Of a stretch of 64,000 bases of DNA, positions 11,300 to 22,504 are shown piece by piece. Within the stretch, counting starts at the first letter, position 1. Each line of letters opens with the position of its first letter. Origin of the DNA: Seriola aureovittata (taxonomy: Eukaryota; Chordata; Actinopteri; Carangiformes; Carangidae); NCBI RefSeq assembly GCF_021018895.1, contig NC_079375.1:23911475-23975474 (forward strand), read 5' to 3'. Made by a program: the position numbers and the translations under genes. Under the pieces are notes generated by a model that was not told the origin of the DNA, did no database searches, and was given only the letters and a program-made list of their open reading frames with translations.

Positions 11300-11885
11300 G
11301 TTTAAATTATTAAGTGGACACCTACATATATATATATATATATATACACATATTCATGCAATTATCCAATCAGCCAATCATGTATAAAATCCTGCAGCTA
11401 CAGATCAGGAGCTTCAGTTAATGTTCACATCAAACATCAGATTTTGAAAAAAAAAGAAATGCAATCTCTGTGACTTTGATCATGACATGATTGTTGGTGC
11501 CACAGTATTTCTTAAAACAGCTGATCTCCGGGGATTTTTCTCAAACAACAGTCTCTAGAGTTTTTACTCAGAAAGGTGCCAAAACACAAAACAAAAAAAA
11601 CATCCTGTGATCAGCAGCTCTGTGTTTGGAAACTCTTCTGTAGATGAGAGAGGTCAGAGAACTGTGAGACTGGTTGAAACTGACAGAAAGGCTACGGTAA
11701 CTCAGACAATCTGGGGGTGGTGGTGGTGTAATGGTGTGGGGAATGAATGTTTTCTTGGCACACTTTGAGCCCCTTAATACCAATCAATCACTGTTTGAAC
11801 GCCACAGCCTATCTGAGTACTGTTGCTGACCATGTGAATCCCTTTATGGCCACAATTTACCATCTTCTAATCACTACTTCACAAA
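11300..11885 (+). mobile_element. Tc1-type transposon remnant (Tc1/mariner)
   Basis: The left end (TTATTAAGTGGACACCTAC in decayed form) matches the start of a common fish Tc1-like family. The body follows in order: ATTGTTGGTGCCACA, then CAGCTGATCTCC (helix-turn-helix region), then GGTCAGAGAACTGTGAGACTGG, and after an internal loss the catalytic-domain remnant at 11740-11885. There, PLIPINHCLNATAYLS and ADHVNPFMATIYHLL can be read at 11768-11871. Stops, frameshifts, a TA microsatellite insertion near 11323 and missing 3' sequence make it inactive. The identification is from recalled family sequence, so the exact family name is not given. Confidence 0.75.
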
Positions 11886-12239
11886 GTAAAATTACTATAT
11901 ATATTATATATATACAGTATATGTATAGGCCAGCAGAGCTAAACAGCCAACCACCAGTGATTCAGCTGTTTACTCCACCAACATCAAAAATATGGACCAG
12001 ACTGAAACATACCTTTTCATGACAGAACCAGCAGCAAATCTTTCTTAAATCCAGGGGCCTGTCCTGTCTCATGACTTTGAGCTGTCTTGTCTTTCCTGTG
12101 CTGAAAGTCCTTGCCTGGACATCTTCAACTTTCTGTTGCACTTTACTTACTGAAAAACCGCCTGAAGTGCTCATTTGTTCACTGTTATGTTCACAGCTAC
12201 ACTGCTATCTGCTAACTAACTAGCTAACTGCTCCTATCA
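11886..12239. other. Non-coding interval between Tc1 remnant and NRF1-motif patch
   Basis: The TA-rich stretch at 11893-11925 is followed by sequence of unknown origin. A minus-strand GTAAGT at 12150-12145 is a possible splice donor, with nothing else to support it. Confidence 0.35.
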
Positions 12240-12600
12240 CCTGCGTCATCGCGCTCTCTCTCTCTCTCTCTCTCGCCCGTCACGTACGCAACGTACGTAC
12301 TGATCTATTCCTGAAAGAAGCTGCTCTGCTCCTGTGACACAATTCTGTCTCAAACTACCTGCGGATCTTACATAGAGATGATAAATCAGTGTAATTAGCT
12401 CGTTTACACGCTACTGCTGCCTCTCAAGGCTTAATGCAGGTAAATTTTCCACACATGTCTGCGCATGCGCATCATGCGTGCAATATCGTAACTGACCTCA
12501 GAGCGGTAGGAGTTGAGACACGAACAGTTTAACAAGCACACTTTGGCTACAGCTGACCACCACTCAAAGGATTATCTTCAACGCGCATGCGCAAACCTCA
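12240..12600 (-). promoter_or_regulatory. Candidate promoter / non-coding exon 1 with two NRF1 motifs
   Basis: Two palindromic NRF1 sites, TGCGCATGCGCA (12460-12471) and CGCGCATGCGCA (12582-12593), lie 122 bases apart in a locally CpG-enriched patch that also holds ACGTACG motifs at 12284-12300. NRF1 sites cluster near vertebrate transcription starts. On the minus strand a plausible donor, CGCAG then GTGATA, sits at 12241/12240, so a short non-coding exon here could splice to the acceptor at 6721. This linkage is inference; the (CT)n tract at 12253-12276 would lie inside that exon. Confidence 0.3.
12253..12276. repeat. (CT)n microsatellite
   Basis: About 12 CT units. Confidence 0.9.
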
Positions 12601-12772
12601 AAATAAGAAAGAAAAAAGAAAACACGGTCGCTGTCTGTCCTCAGCTCATCAACGCAAAAAAAAAAATATATGTGTTTATATAAATATATTATGTAATATT
12701 ATTTGTTATTGTGTGCATATGTGTGTATATATATATATATATTTAAATATATATGTGTATATATATATACAC

Positions 12773-12816
12773 ACAGTATATAGCCTATACATATATATAT
12801 ATAGGCTATATACTGT
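12773..12816. repeat. AT-rich 17-bp perfect palindrome flanked by (TA)n
   Basis: ACAGTATATAGCCTATA (12773-12789) is the exact reverse complement of TATAGGCTATATACTGT (12800-12816) around a 10-base AT loop. It sits next to alternating TA and GT at 12720-12772, making the whole segment prone to cruciform formation. Confidence 0.85.
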
Positions 12817-13854
12817 AGCCCATATGTATGTCTTAGCATTTTATCAATTGAGAGAAAAATTCCTGCCATGCTTTGTGAGATTTGCCTTTCAAATGAAGTT
12901 CTACAACTTCTTAAAACACCACCCCTTACAGAAATGAGGGATCCCCCTGCCAGGCCTCCTCTCCTCTGAGACTCCCATACTAATTATAAGATGCATAAAA
13001 CATGGCGCAAATGCCAGCGAGAACATAGAGGGAAATTGTGAATTTTTAGCCCTGACATTTAATGTTCGCCTTGCATTATTCACACACCCTTTGTGTATTT
13101 ACCCTTCTCTTTCCCCCAACTTGGGCAGGAGGGAGGTAAGGTAAAATGGCACGGACACCGCAAATCCATATTGGAGACGGAGGAAGAAGAGGAGGAGGGG
13201 AGCGAGGTCCACCAGGTGGAATGGAAAAATCGACCATGTGTCGCGCTTAAATAACATCTCGGAGACGACAGCAGAGTCAAGGGGGAGTTATGGCTTATGT
13301 TTATTGGATTTTTTTTTTTTTTTTTCCATCGCCTTCACTGGGCTTCGTGAGTAAGGAGTGAGCTGTTGTACCGTGTTTGCACAAAAAACGGAGAGGGCAA
13401 GCAGGGAAATGGAGGAAACAAGAAACATGGGGAAAGCTGGGAGCGAGACAAAGGGGGATAAAACGAGGACAGACATACGCGGAGCAAGCAGGAAAAATGG
13501 CTCTTAAAAAGCTGCAGCTCGTTCCTTCTGGATTTCGCTCCTTAAAGTTCCCACCCAGCCACTGAGTGACCGAGCCAAAGGCTGAGGCTCTGACCTCCTG
13601 ACTCGTCTAAGTCATTTGTGCTTTAGTTCGAAAAGGCAGAGAGTTATGTGGGGAAGCTGGTGTCCTATTTTTTTATTCTCTGAGTCAGACAAAATTACAA
13701 CTTTTCTTTTTTTTTCCTGCATTAGAGAATATAAACCTGCACCAGGATTCATGAGCTCACTATCTCTGTGCTGCAATTACTGCAGCAGGGAATCCTTATT
13801 GGATCCGACACACATATGTGTTCCATGCCTGCTTTTAGCGTATGTGTGCAGATT
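12817..13854. other. Non-coding interval
   Basis: No confident exon. Bases 13110-13290 and 13380-13560 are GC-richer and unique-looking. T runs occur at 13309-13326 and 13704-13715. The short reading frames lack domain signatures. Confidence 0.35.
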
Positions 13855-13861
13855 TGTGTGT

Positions 13862-13906
<45 letters not shown>
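13855..13906. repeat. (GT)n microsatellite
   Basis: About 25 GT units with one GA interruption. Confidence 0.95.
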
Positions 13907-13910
<4 letters not shown>

Positions 13911-14157
13911 CATATGCTGCCTAGCACCTGGCTGGGCCTTTGGCAAACATTAGAACAGGTGGAGGTCCATCAACATTAGAGGCCAGCTGTATTCCTCAAC
14001 CCCAGCAGCTCACTACTCACCTCTCAGCGTTTATGCGAGTCAGCAGCAATAGCCAGCCAGATGCGCACCTGCTCCTACCACCTACACCCCCCACCCTCCC
14101 ACTCTCCCCCCCCTTGCGATTCAGGCTCGCCACACACCGAGGTTGGGCTGGATTTGG

Positions 14158-14352
14158 GAGGGGGTGGCAAAGAGAAGAAACGAGAGGCGGACGAAAGCTA
14201 CGGGTGGAGGATTGATGCTAACAGAAAGGGATGACAGTCAAAGAGAGACAAACAGGGAGGTTAAAAGAGAGCGACAGAAGGAGAGACGGATGAATCCAGA
14301 GGGACAGACAAAAGAGAGAAGAGGAGAATGGCAGAGACAGAGAGCAGCTCAG
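14158..14352 (+). repeat. Purine-rich (GA) strand-asymmetric tract
   Basis: Nearly 200 bases dominated by G and A on the plus strand, in impure AGAGAG and GACAG runs. It explains the charged reading frames on one strand and Ser/Leu-rich ones on the other, which are not genes. Confidence 0.75.
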
Positions 14353-14526
14353 ATCTACCTTCAGATGTGGGCATGGGCTCGGGTGTGAATAGCAAAGACC
14401 GGCTGCAGGGCTAGAAGTGGATGCCAGATTTTTCTGCTTGGACCTTTGCTCAAAGGTTGGATTTGGTGAAAAGGACAACAGGGTGGCTTGAAACACTGTT
14501 TGACTCTTAAAAAATGTGAATAAAAG

Positions 14527-14720
<194 letters not shown>

Positions 14721-14940
14721 TGCAGAGCCGTCATTTGGAGGAATTTGTACCAACTGTCCATCATCTGTCAGTGGAAAGCATGACTGGGTCTCAAGTCGCT
14801 TCAATGAACACATGCATGCATTTCCAGACACTCCATTTTGCAGTAGATCTACACTGCAAACAATAGAATAATAAAGTGATCAGTGAAAAACAGTAGATAT
14901 TGATTAGTGACCTCATACTGAGCTGAACTGAACTCTGGGG

Positions 14941-15120
14941 CTGAAAGATGAAGCCAACATGGAAGTGGCCAAAACTGCAGTTCTTTGAATGGCCACTTGA
15001 GGCTGGCTCCAAAAGTGAGTCAATCCCTACGGACTCAACTTCACAGCAGAAATAAACATGTTCACAGCCTGGTACAAAAAAACTGTTTTGGTCTCTAGAG
15101 CTAATTTCCTCCTTCATGAC
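14941..15120 (+). mobile_element. Dispersed fish repeat, copy 1, left part
   Basis: Contains GAGGCTGGCTCCAAAAGTGA, GCAGAAATAAACATGTTCAC and CAGCCTGGTACAAAAAA. All three recur in the same order and orientation at 54566-54745. No coding capacity; probably a non-autonomous element. Confidence 0.8.
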
Positions 15121-15179
15121 AACTGCTTCTATAACTCACCTGTTTACGTTTTATTAAGACTTAAATTTATGCATAATTG

Positions 15180-15380
15180 TGGGCATGGCCACTTTGAGTG
15201 ACAGGTGGGTGAGCGTATCCTTGCCACAAACCGGCACACATGCCCCACCTCTTTGCCCATTCTTTGGATTAGCTGGGAGTGTAGGCGGAGTGAGGTGTTG
15301 CCTTAACTGAGCGCACTCTGAGCTTCAAAACTGCTCTTCAGAAAACATGTTGGTGATGTCACCAAGGCTACGTCCATCTA
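15180..15380 (+). mobile_element. Dispersed fish repeat, copy 1, right part
   Basis: Shares TGAGTGACAGGTGGGTGA, CACAAACCGGC, GGAGTGTAGGCGGAGT and CTTCAAAACTGCTCTTCAGA (with small differences) with 61970-62160. It lies right after the left part, so the two are likely halves of one longer element. Confidence 0.75.
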
Positions 15381-15536
15381 CCAACTACGTCCATCCTATG
15401 AAATCAATCTACCTACTAGTCACCTAAGGCAGGCAGCATCCAACCAATGATCAACCTGTTTCAGAGGGGGGGTCATGAAACATGTTGACCTTGTTCAGAC
15501 AGCTCACAGATAGACATGACGGGCCTGTGTGTCTGT

Positions 15537-15571
15537 GTATGTGTGTGTGTGTGTGTGTGTTTGTGTGTGTG
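15537..15571. repeat. (GT)n microsatellite
   Basis: About 16 GT units with a TT interruption. Confidence 0.9.
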
Positions 15572-15787
15572 GGGCCTGCAAGAGTGTTTGTGTGTGTGAT
15601 TTTTGCAGGAGGAAATATTTGCCAAGTGATTCTGCCAAGCTTGTTTTAGAAATTTCATTCGTGAAATTCCAATATGACTTTCAAGAATTCATCAGCTGAT
15701 TGAATAGAATAATCAAACAAGACTCTGGCATAATTGTTCAAACAAGTCTCATAATTAAAAAATACTGAGAGCAGTAACATTAACTGT

Positions 15788-15789
<2 letters not shown>

Positions 15790-15827
<38 letters not shown>
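15790..15827. repeat. (GT)n microsatellite
   Basis: About 19 GT units followed by a G-rich run. Confidence 0.95.
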
Positions 15828-15829
<2 letters not shown>

Positions 15830-16072
15830 GGGGAGAGGGGTGCGGGGGGGGGGTGTAGGAAGGGAGGGGTAATTTCATTAAAAATATTCTGAAATAAAAC
15901 TTGATGAGTTCGGATGAAAAACGAAATCCATCCAAGTCTTCCCACTCATTGTAGGCAAACAGACACACACCAGGCCCAATGTACCAGGCTCGAGTGTCTC
16001 TTTACAGACCTCTGCAATCTGTCTGCATCAAATTAAGCCACTTCAACTGATCCCCCTCTTTCATTCCACCGT

Positions 16073-16102
16073 TATTTATTTATTTATTTATTTATTTATT
16101 TG
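16073..16102. repeat. (TTTA)n microsatellite
   Basis: About seven TTTA units. Confidence 0.92.
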
Positions 16103-16727
16103 TTTTAGTTTTTTACTCTGGGACCGGCAAAAGTCAAAGCAGCTTGTTGACGAACCCAAAGAAGGAGAAAAAAACTGCATGATTAGAGCGGGAAAAAGGT
16201 TGATCATGGTGCTGGAGCTAACTCCTACATGTAGCTCTCAATATTTTATGAGTCCTTTTCAAAAACCCGCAGAGATGATTAGGAGGCCTCGGCTCCGCCT
16301 ACTGACATCACCTCACTTTCACTTTGTGAGACATGCATGAAAAAAAAAAAAGGCTTGCTAATAATCCAGGGAAAGAAGAGCAGTTAAAAGTGTTCTGCAA
16401 TTAAAATGCGTGGCCGGATTAATCAGTTTAGGACAAAAAGAATCTGCAAAGAAGGAAAAAAAAGCGTTTAATTGTTTTTTTCCTCAGACTCACAGAGACT
16501 ACAGGCCGAGTCTGGTTGAACAAGCAGGTGGTCGAGCCCCACCCCCTCCTCAGTAAGACATATACCCAATACACACATATACATACACAAGCACCGCTGG
16601 ATGAAGAGGCAGCAGAGCCAGCAATAATGTCAGCGCAGAGCACAATGCCAATAATGTTGGGAGACACACTCTGAAGGTCTGTGGTTAGAAAGTAGAACTC
16701 CTATAAATTATATGCTATGCTGGCTCC

Positions 16728-16734
<7 letters not shown>

Positions 16735-16787
<53 letters not shown>
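16735..16787. repeat. (GT)n microsatellite
   Basis: About 26 GT units. Confidence 0.97.
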
Positions 16788-16788
<1 letters not shown>

Positions 16789-17404
16789 GGGAGGGGAGGG
16801 GGTTGTCTTATCAGTACATTCTCTGGCCAATCTCCAGCTACACAAACAAACAGCCATATGGTCAATTAAGGCCCATCAATACCTCTGTTAACATCTTTAC
16901 CGGCTGATAATTAAGAAAACAACAGCCTGTCAGCAGCACGCGCCGCTGAAAGTCATATCAGCCCAACCTCACATCCCCCTACCTGCTGCTCAGTGTTAGA
17001 AAGTCAGGATATGGTAACGCCTTATTTAAACTGTTAGCTTCAACACGATAAGACAAGTCAATGTCGGTGCATTAAAAACACATTTTTGTTATGTCCTTCC
17101 TAGCTCAAAACAAATGTATAATTACTAATATAAGTTGATCATCATGATGGAATAATAAAAACATTTATAAGTAGTATTTATTATGTAGATGGAGATTTTT
17201 GGAAGTATATGGAAAATGGCTTATTATAAGTAACATACTAAGAGACAGGATGGAAAAAATAAGGTCACGATGAACCAGCAGTGATGGAATAATTGTGTGT
17301 GTAGTGTCCTATAAGTACAAGAGTATTATCAGCGAAATGCAGCGAATGCACAAAAATGGCCTCCAGTAATTTATTGGCAGAGCTAGGTTTATATATAGTA
17401 TATA

Positions 17405-17795
17405 TATATATATGTGTGCTCAACCCATATGTGGCGGCACAGAGGCCCTGATAATGGCAGCACAAGAAGAGGCCATGGGGTCCACCGCAGCAGACAAGAC
17501 CCAAGCTGCAGGCTGTGCAAAAAATGCCCCCGAGACAGTCCAGCAGATAGTAGCAAGGTGCAAGATGCGAGCTGCGACAGCGTACACCGAGAGGCATCAC
17601 CAAGGAGCCGGGATAGTGTGCAGGAACATCTGCGGCGGAGTATGGATTAGAAGTCCCCGAGGACGTACCCACGGAGCTGGTTGAGAACAACAGAGCTCAG
17701 AGAGTGAGACTAGAAGTTCCAGACTGACAAACAGCTGCTCGCTAAACAACCCGACACAGCGGTGGCTGACGAGGAGCAGAAACACAAACTAGTTA
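17405..17795 (+). mobile_element. LINE fragment of the type with C-terminal zinc finger and restriction-like endonuclease
   Basis: The plus strand encodes, across one frameshift, the end of a non-LTR retrotransposon polyprotein. GGTEALIMAAQEEA lies at 17432-17473. A CRLC finger half (RQDPSCRLCK) is in the next frame at about 17492-17521. APETVQQIVARCKM and AYTERHHQGAGIVCRNIC complete the finger at about 17528-17630. A third stretch, TDKQLLAKQPDTAVADEEQK, lies at 17725-17784, where the restriction-like endonuclease domain of such elements begins. The frameshifts mean it is dead. Architecture and motifs are family knowledge; clade (R4, NeSL or similar) is not determined. Confidence 0.75.
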
Positions 17796-18457
17796 CTTAC
17801 AATCCATATTATCTAAATAAATATATTCAGATAACATTGATTGTGACAAATGCTTATATATATATAATATATTATTTCTAATAATTGGCAGCAATGTTGT
17901 TACCACAGCATAAAACCATCATTGGTGAAAATACATATTATCTACATAGACTGCCAACATAATGAGAATTTATAATGACCCTTTGTTGCACATGTGAGTT
18001 ATAAACGACTATTCAAGTGAATCATTAGTGAAAACGTCTCTGACTCCAGCTGAACACCACCGTACGTCTGAGCAGTAAACAGAGAAAGAGAGAGGCACAA
18101 ACATTGACTCACATTCTCCAGAAATATGAACATCTGAGCGGCTGTCATGTTACAGTCTCATTCATTAAGCCCCTGGAACTTCTGTTGTCAGGTACCGGAG
18201 CAGAGATTCGATAAATAATGAAAAACTAGTCAGCTGGGAGCTTCAAAATGCGATCAGTTACAAGTTTCTGATTACCTGCCTAAAACTGGTATCAAGAATC
18301 AGGGAAACAATCTGATTTCCATCAGCTATGTCCACAGTAATTGGCCCTGGAATGTATTGATGATGGTATAAAAAGGCTTGTGTGAGGTACTTACTGCATC
18401 CTGAAGCATAATGCATCCAGACATAGCTCGGTGATCAGCTTTGGGAGTACAGCATGC

Positions 18458-18489
<32 letters not shown>

Positions 18490-19740
18490 TGTGTTTCTTA
18501 CATATTGAGAAGGGTAGAAGGGTTTATTACCAAGGTGTTATTAATTACAAATTGTGCTTCGGCATCAGTGGGACTAATTATCAGGCCAATTTTCCATGGA
18601 GCATGAGCAAGAAAGCTTCCATTGGTTTCATTGTTGGTTAGAGCTACACTCACAGTGTTTAGATTGCTGCTTTGTTCCTTTCTACAGTGTCATTGCAGAT
18701 GCCTGCAGAGTTACAGTCCTGCAGATCTTTGGAAGAAACGAATGAATCACTTTATCTTTTAGTACAAAATGTTCCAAATTTATAAACTCAGGCTGAAAGA
18801 CAAGCAGAAAAGTCCTTGACTCATATTTTAAAGGAGCTCAGGGTGAGCAATGAAGCATGTTGTAAGTCATTTCCTGTTTCTAAAGAGAATCATTTAGTGT
18901 TATTCAGTGGGTATAATTCTTCTTTATAAAGCCGCACATTAGACCCACCCTCTGTCTTTCCATCTTTGTCACCCATCCGTTATTTCCCTCCCTCGTTCTT
19001 CCATCACAGCACTTTCCTCCCTCCCTCATTAGCTCCCATCTCTTCTCCTGTTTCCCCCACCCCCACCCTTCGTCATTTTTCTCCATCTATGGCTCTGATA
19101 ATTACACAAGCTGCTCACCACCACAGTCAAGCAGCCCCATAAAGTCCCTATATGCATACTGCAACATCTCCTTTTATTAGTTGCTAGCTAGTTTAATCCT
19201 CTACAAATAGGTCTGCACAGAGTCAGCTGGGCCTCAGCTGATGTTCTGCCAGCAACAGCAGAAAGCGAATTCTGGTAATTGAAAAGGCTGTGGGGGGAAG
19301 AGGATCTCAAATTACACCGTACTGCACAGAAAAATAGATGTACCTGAGGCTATGTTTAGAATATACAGCAGGATTCAAACGTCTGAGATCACTTTCCCAT
19401 TCACTTGAATTTGAATGTTCACTGTATACGAGATGCCAGTGTACCAGTGCTGCATCCTAAAGTCATGCTAATGAGTGACCACTTATGACACATCTCAGAA
19501 ACCATAAATAGGAGAATGAGAATATAAACTTGCAGATATTTAAAGTTCCGCCAAGTAAAGGACACATTAAGGCTTGATTTGAATTATTTCTTGGGGTTGT
19601 AATGATCATTTTCATAAAAATTAAGGATTTTGCAGTTAGCATTAGCTTTAGAGAGGCTTTCAGCATATTTCATCTCTTTGTTTTGGTTTTACAGTCCACA
19701 AACTTTTGTTTGAATTTGAGTGTTTTTATAAAGTTACTTT
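17796..19740. other. Mostly unique non-coding interval
   Basis: Contains (GT)n at 18459-18494. A TTGGCCCTGG at about 18342 and a TATAAAAAGG at 18366-18375 could by chance resemble promoter elements. The stretch 19120-19320 looks like a conserved non-coding element but cannot be tested here. Confidence 0.35.
18459..18494. repeat. (GT)n microsatellite
   Basis: About 17 GT units with one AT interruption. Confidence 0.92.
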
Positions 19741-19741
19741 G

Positions 19742-20101
19742 AGAACCCAATGACAGACAGGAATAGCATAGCGCAGCATGTGCAAGCTAAAGATCTAAAG
19801 ATACTTTTGTCAAGAGTTGTTTCAAAGTGGAACGAAAAGAGAGTCAGCAACAGCAAGAGACACATACTGATAAGAAATGAGTGGGCGGGGCTTGGAGCCT
19901 GGCTGAGAGTGGTGACATCACAAAGTTACAGAAGCCCTGACGGCCGGTTTTAAGGCTCAGTTTCTGAATACTACAGAGTGTGTGCATTTCTCTGTGGACT
20001 GAGTGCTTTGATACTTTCACAGTATTAATATAGAACCTAGACCTGCTGTATAACCAAAAAAAGACATGGAAATCTCACTTTATACTACATGGGACCTTTA
20101 A
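19742..20101 (-). mobile_element. MITE-like repeat ending at a TTAA
   Basis: The right end reads, in reverse, TTAAAGGTCCCATGTAGTAT, which resembles termini of TTAA-inserting non-autonomous fish elements. It is followed inwards by a motif I associate with a fish repeat (GTGGGCGGGGCTTGGAGCC at 19880-19898, then GGTGACATCACAAAGTTACA). The left boundary is not clear, and I find no good matching inverted end, so extent and class are tentative. Confidence 0.45.
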
Positions 20102-22154
20102 AACAACATTTTTGTGCATTTCCACAAACTAATCAAAAATAGCTTGTCAGCCCCTTTGCTTCACATCTCATTTAAACTCTTTATAATACCAAATGTAAGC
20201 TAGCACGGTTTCGCAGCCTCCTTGAATTTGGCTGAATAAAGAGTCTTGAAAATGCTGATTTCCTGGGTATCTTTAGTCTCAGCACACAAGCTTTAGGGGA
20301 GAAATAATACAGCAGAATTCAAAGGTCATACATGGCGGTATCATAGCTACTAATTACTGAATCACCCCGAGCCGATGCTAAATATAATCAATGTTGCCTG
20401 CATCCGCACAACAGACAGTGAGCGCACAAACAATGTTAACAAGCTCTTAGAGGAACCATCCACAGCTGAGTAAAATCTTTACATATAAAAACGGTTGGCG
20501 GGTAATTGAGTGAGCATCGGGCCCCTCGTGGGCCATCGTATGCTTACCAGTCTGGCCACGTAGGGTAATAGGGCAACCATGCAATTAGCACTGGTCCAAA
20601 TGTAGCTGTAATGATTATTCCCACTATTGCACAGACAAAAGGTCTTTGACCGAAAACACTAACTACCCACAATGTCATAGTGATAATAGCTGGACTGACA
20701 CACATTGTGCTGGACAAGCTGATTTGTAACATATTCAGTGCAGTGAAGCCACACTGTCAAACAAACACATCCATTAATGAGATTACAGTAGCTTTTGTGG
20801 CTGCACAGCTGTTTGAGTGAGTGAATGTACAGGGTCTAGTTGCACAGAGGAGAAATATAAATAATATACATTCTAACTAAGCACCAATGCAGTGTGAAAT
20901 TAGGATGATATTGGATATTGGAGTCAAGAGGTTAGCTTTTCATCCATAGATGAATTTGCTGATTGATTTTGTGCAATTATTTGCTTCTGTTATTGAGCTG
21001 CCGATAGGTAATGGCATATTTAATGTCAGTTTGAAGGTTGATTTGAGGTTGATTGATTTTGCAGCTGTTTCAAATTCCTATGATTCCTTGTGTTGTTTGT
21101 TTAAAAAGCCGCAGTGCCAGTGTCTGTCTAATAACATTTGGAACGGCTCTGATACTGTCGTGACAAGCAGCGGTGGCCACGCTGTTGACCGGCAGCATGC
21201 ATTAATCAGCTGTGTAGTCAGTTCTGCCATCTGTCAATACCATTAAGTTGACAATAACAACTATTAATGAGTGGAATTAGCAATAGCTGAGGGCGAGCCG
21301 CTTTTTAAAGGAATCCATAGGCAAACACTTCGTTTACCGCTGGGTCGGTTCGCTCGCGGCCATCAAACGCTTCCCCGAGAGTCTGACAGACATAAAGGAC
21401 GAGCCACAGCCATAACAAGGGGAGAGTGTGCTGAATACCCTGCGAGTTAAACAGAGCATCTCATCCTCCGTTACACACATACACTCATCCCATACTTTGA
21501 AAATAGAATAAAGCTCCTCTGGCAGTCGTTTACCCAATAAGTGATGTTACTCATATGCAGATGCAATGAAAATTGCAATTTTTTGTTTCTTATATTTCAG
21601 GCCAGCCACAACAAACTGCTGCCAAAGCATTGTACATCAACATATACATTAATCTCTTACTGCACTTATTACCAGTTACAATTAATGGGACTATTAGAAT
21701 AGTAACTTAGTACTTGTGTCACCTAAAATAACACTTGGCTGTTAATTGAGCTGGTGTAAGCACTTAGGACCTGTCAGAGCAAATCTAAGGCAGGCCATAT
21801 GTGGGCGAATGAGTCCGGCTATATGGAGTTCTGAACGTTCCCACATGGCGAGTTGCTCAGACACACACAGACAAACGCTGACCTGGAAAACACTCATTTC
21901 AATTCCAAACACATACCGTCTCAGTGCTCCACAACCTTAGCTAATTTTTTTATGGAGAGCAGTCATTTTGCTGCAGCTGTGACCAGATGCTGGACACATG
22001 CACCCCGATACAGGAGGTGAATTAGAATGAGGGGCTAATTAAGCGTGGGAGATCGGCAGGGTTCAGGGGAACGTGCCTTTTCCTCAGTAAGTTGGGCTTC
22101 GACGGATTTTCTGTTTTTAAGAGAAAAGAATTTAACCTGCAAAGATCAAGACTC
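20102..22154. other. Unique non-coding DNA with candidate conserved elements
   Basis: Free of recognisable repeats. Stretches 20330-20560, 21095-21310 and 21735-22060 mix homeobox-type cores (ATTAA, TTAATTA) with GC-rich segments, the texture of vertebrate developmental enhancers. No reading frame has a domain signature. Enhancer status is inference from texture only. Confidence 0.35.
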
Positions 22155-22320
22155 TTAGTTTATCCACTCCTGGAATATAAGTACATTTACTGAGGAACTG
22201 TACCCAAGTACACATTAAACACGCTCATACTTTACTTTACTATTTATATTCTTTGTTGTGTACTTATACTACACTACATTTATCTGACATATAGTTACAG
22301 GTTAGTTTGCAATTTAAGAT
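22155..22320. repeat. Dispersed fish repeat (AAGTACATTTACT family), copy 1
   Basis: Carries ATAAGTACATTTACTGAGG, ACCCAAGTACA and CTACACTACATTTATCTGAC. Related sequence occurs at 22985-23115 and 63711-63790. Confidence 0.65.
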
Positions 22321-22504
22321 TAAACAAACAGAACAGATGATCAGTTTATAAAATATGGTATTAGATTGAACTATCAAACAGTAATTAAAGTCGTTTTTTG
22401 TTAATTAATTAGAAAAAAGATAATATAAGTAGACATTTAGCTGCATTACAAGTACATTCAATATTTCAAATCCTGCTTTTAATTGTACTAGTACTAAAGT
22501 GGCA

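Larger units (their letters stand above)
15381..17404. other. Non-coding interval with several simple repeats
   Basis: Holds (GT)n tracts, a G-rich stretch at 15828-15866 and a (TTTA)n. The stretch 16200-16440 is unique-looking. No exon recognised. Confidence 0.4.

Noticed and set aside
17265..17690. 141-residue minus-strand frame
   Set aside because: Antisense shadow of the LINE fragment whose plus-strand frame shows the finger motif.
18366..18375. TATAAAAAGG as a TATA box
   Set aside because: No following exon, donor or CpG context; TATA-like words are frequent in AT-rich DNA.
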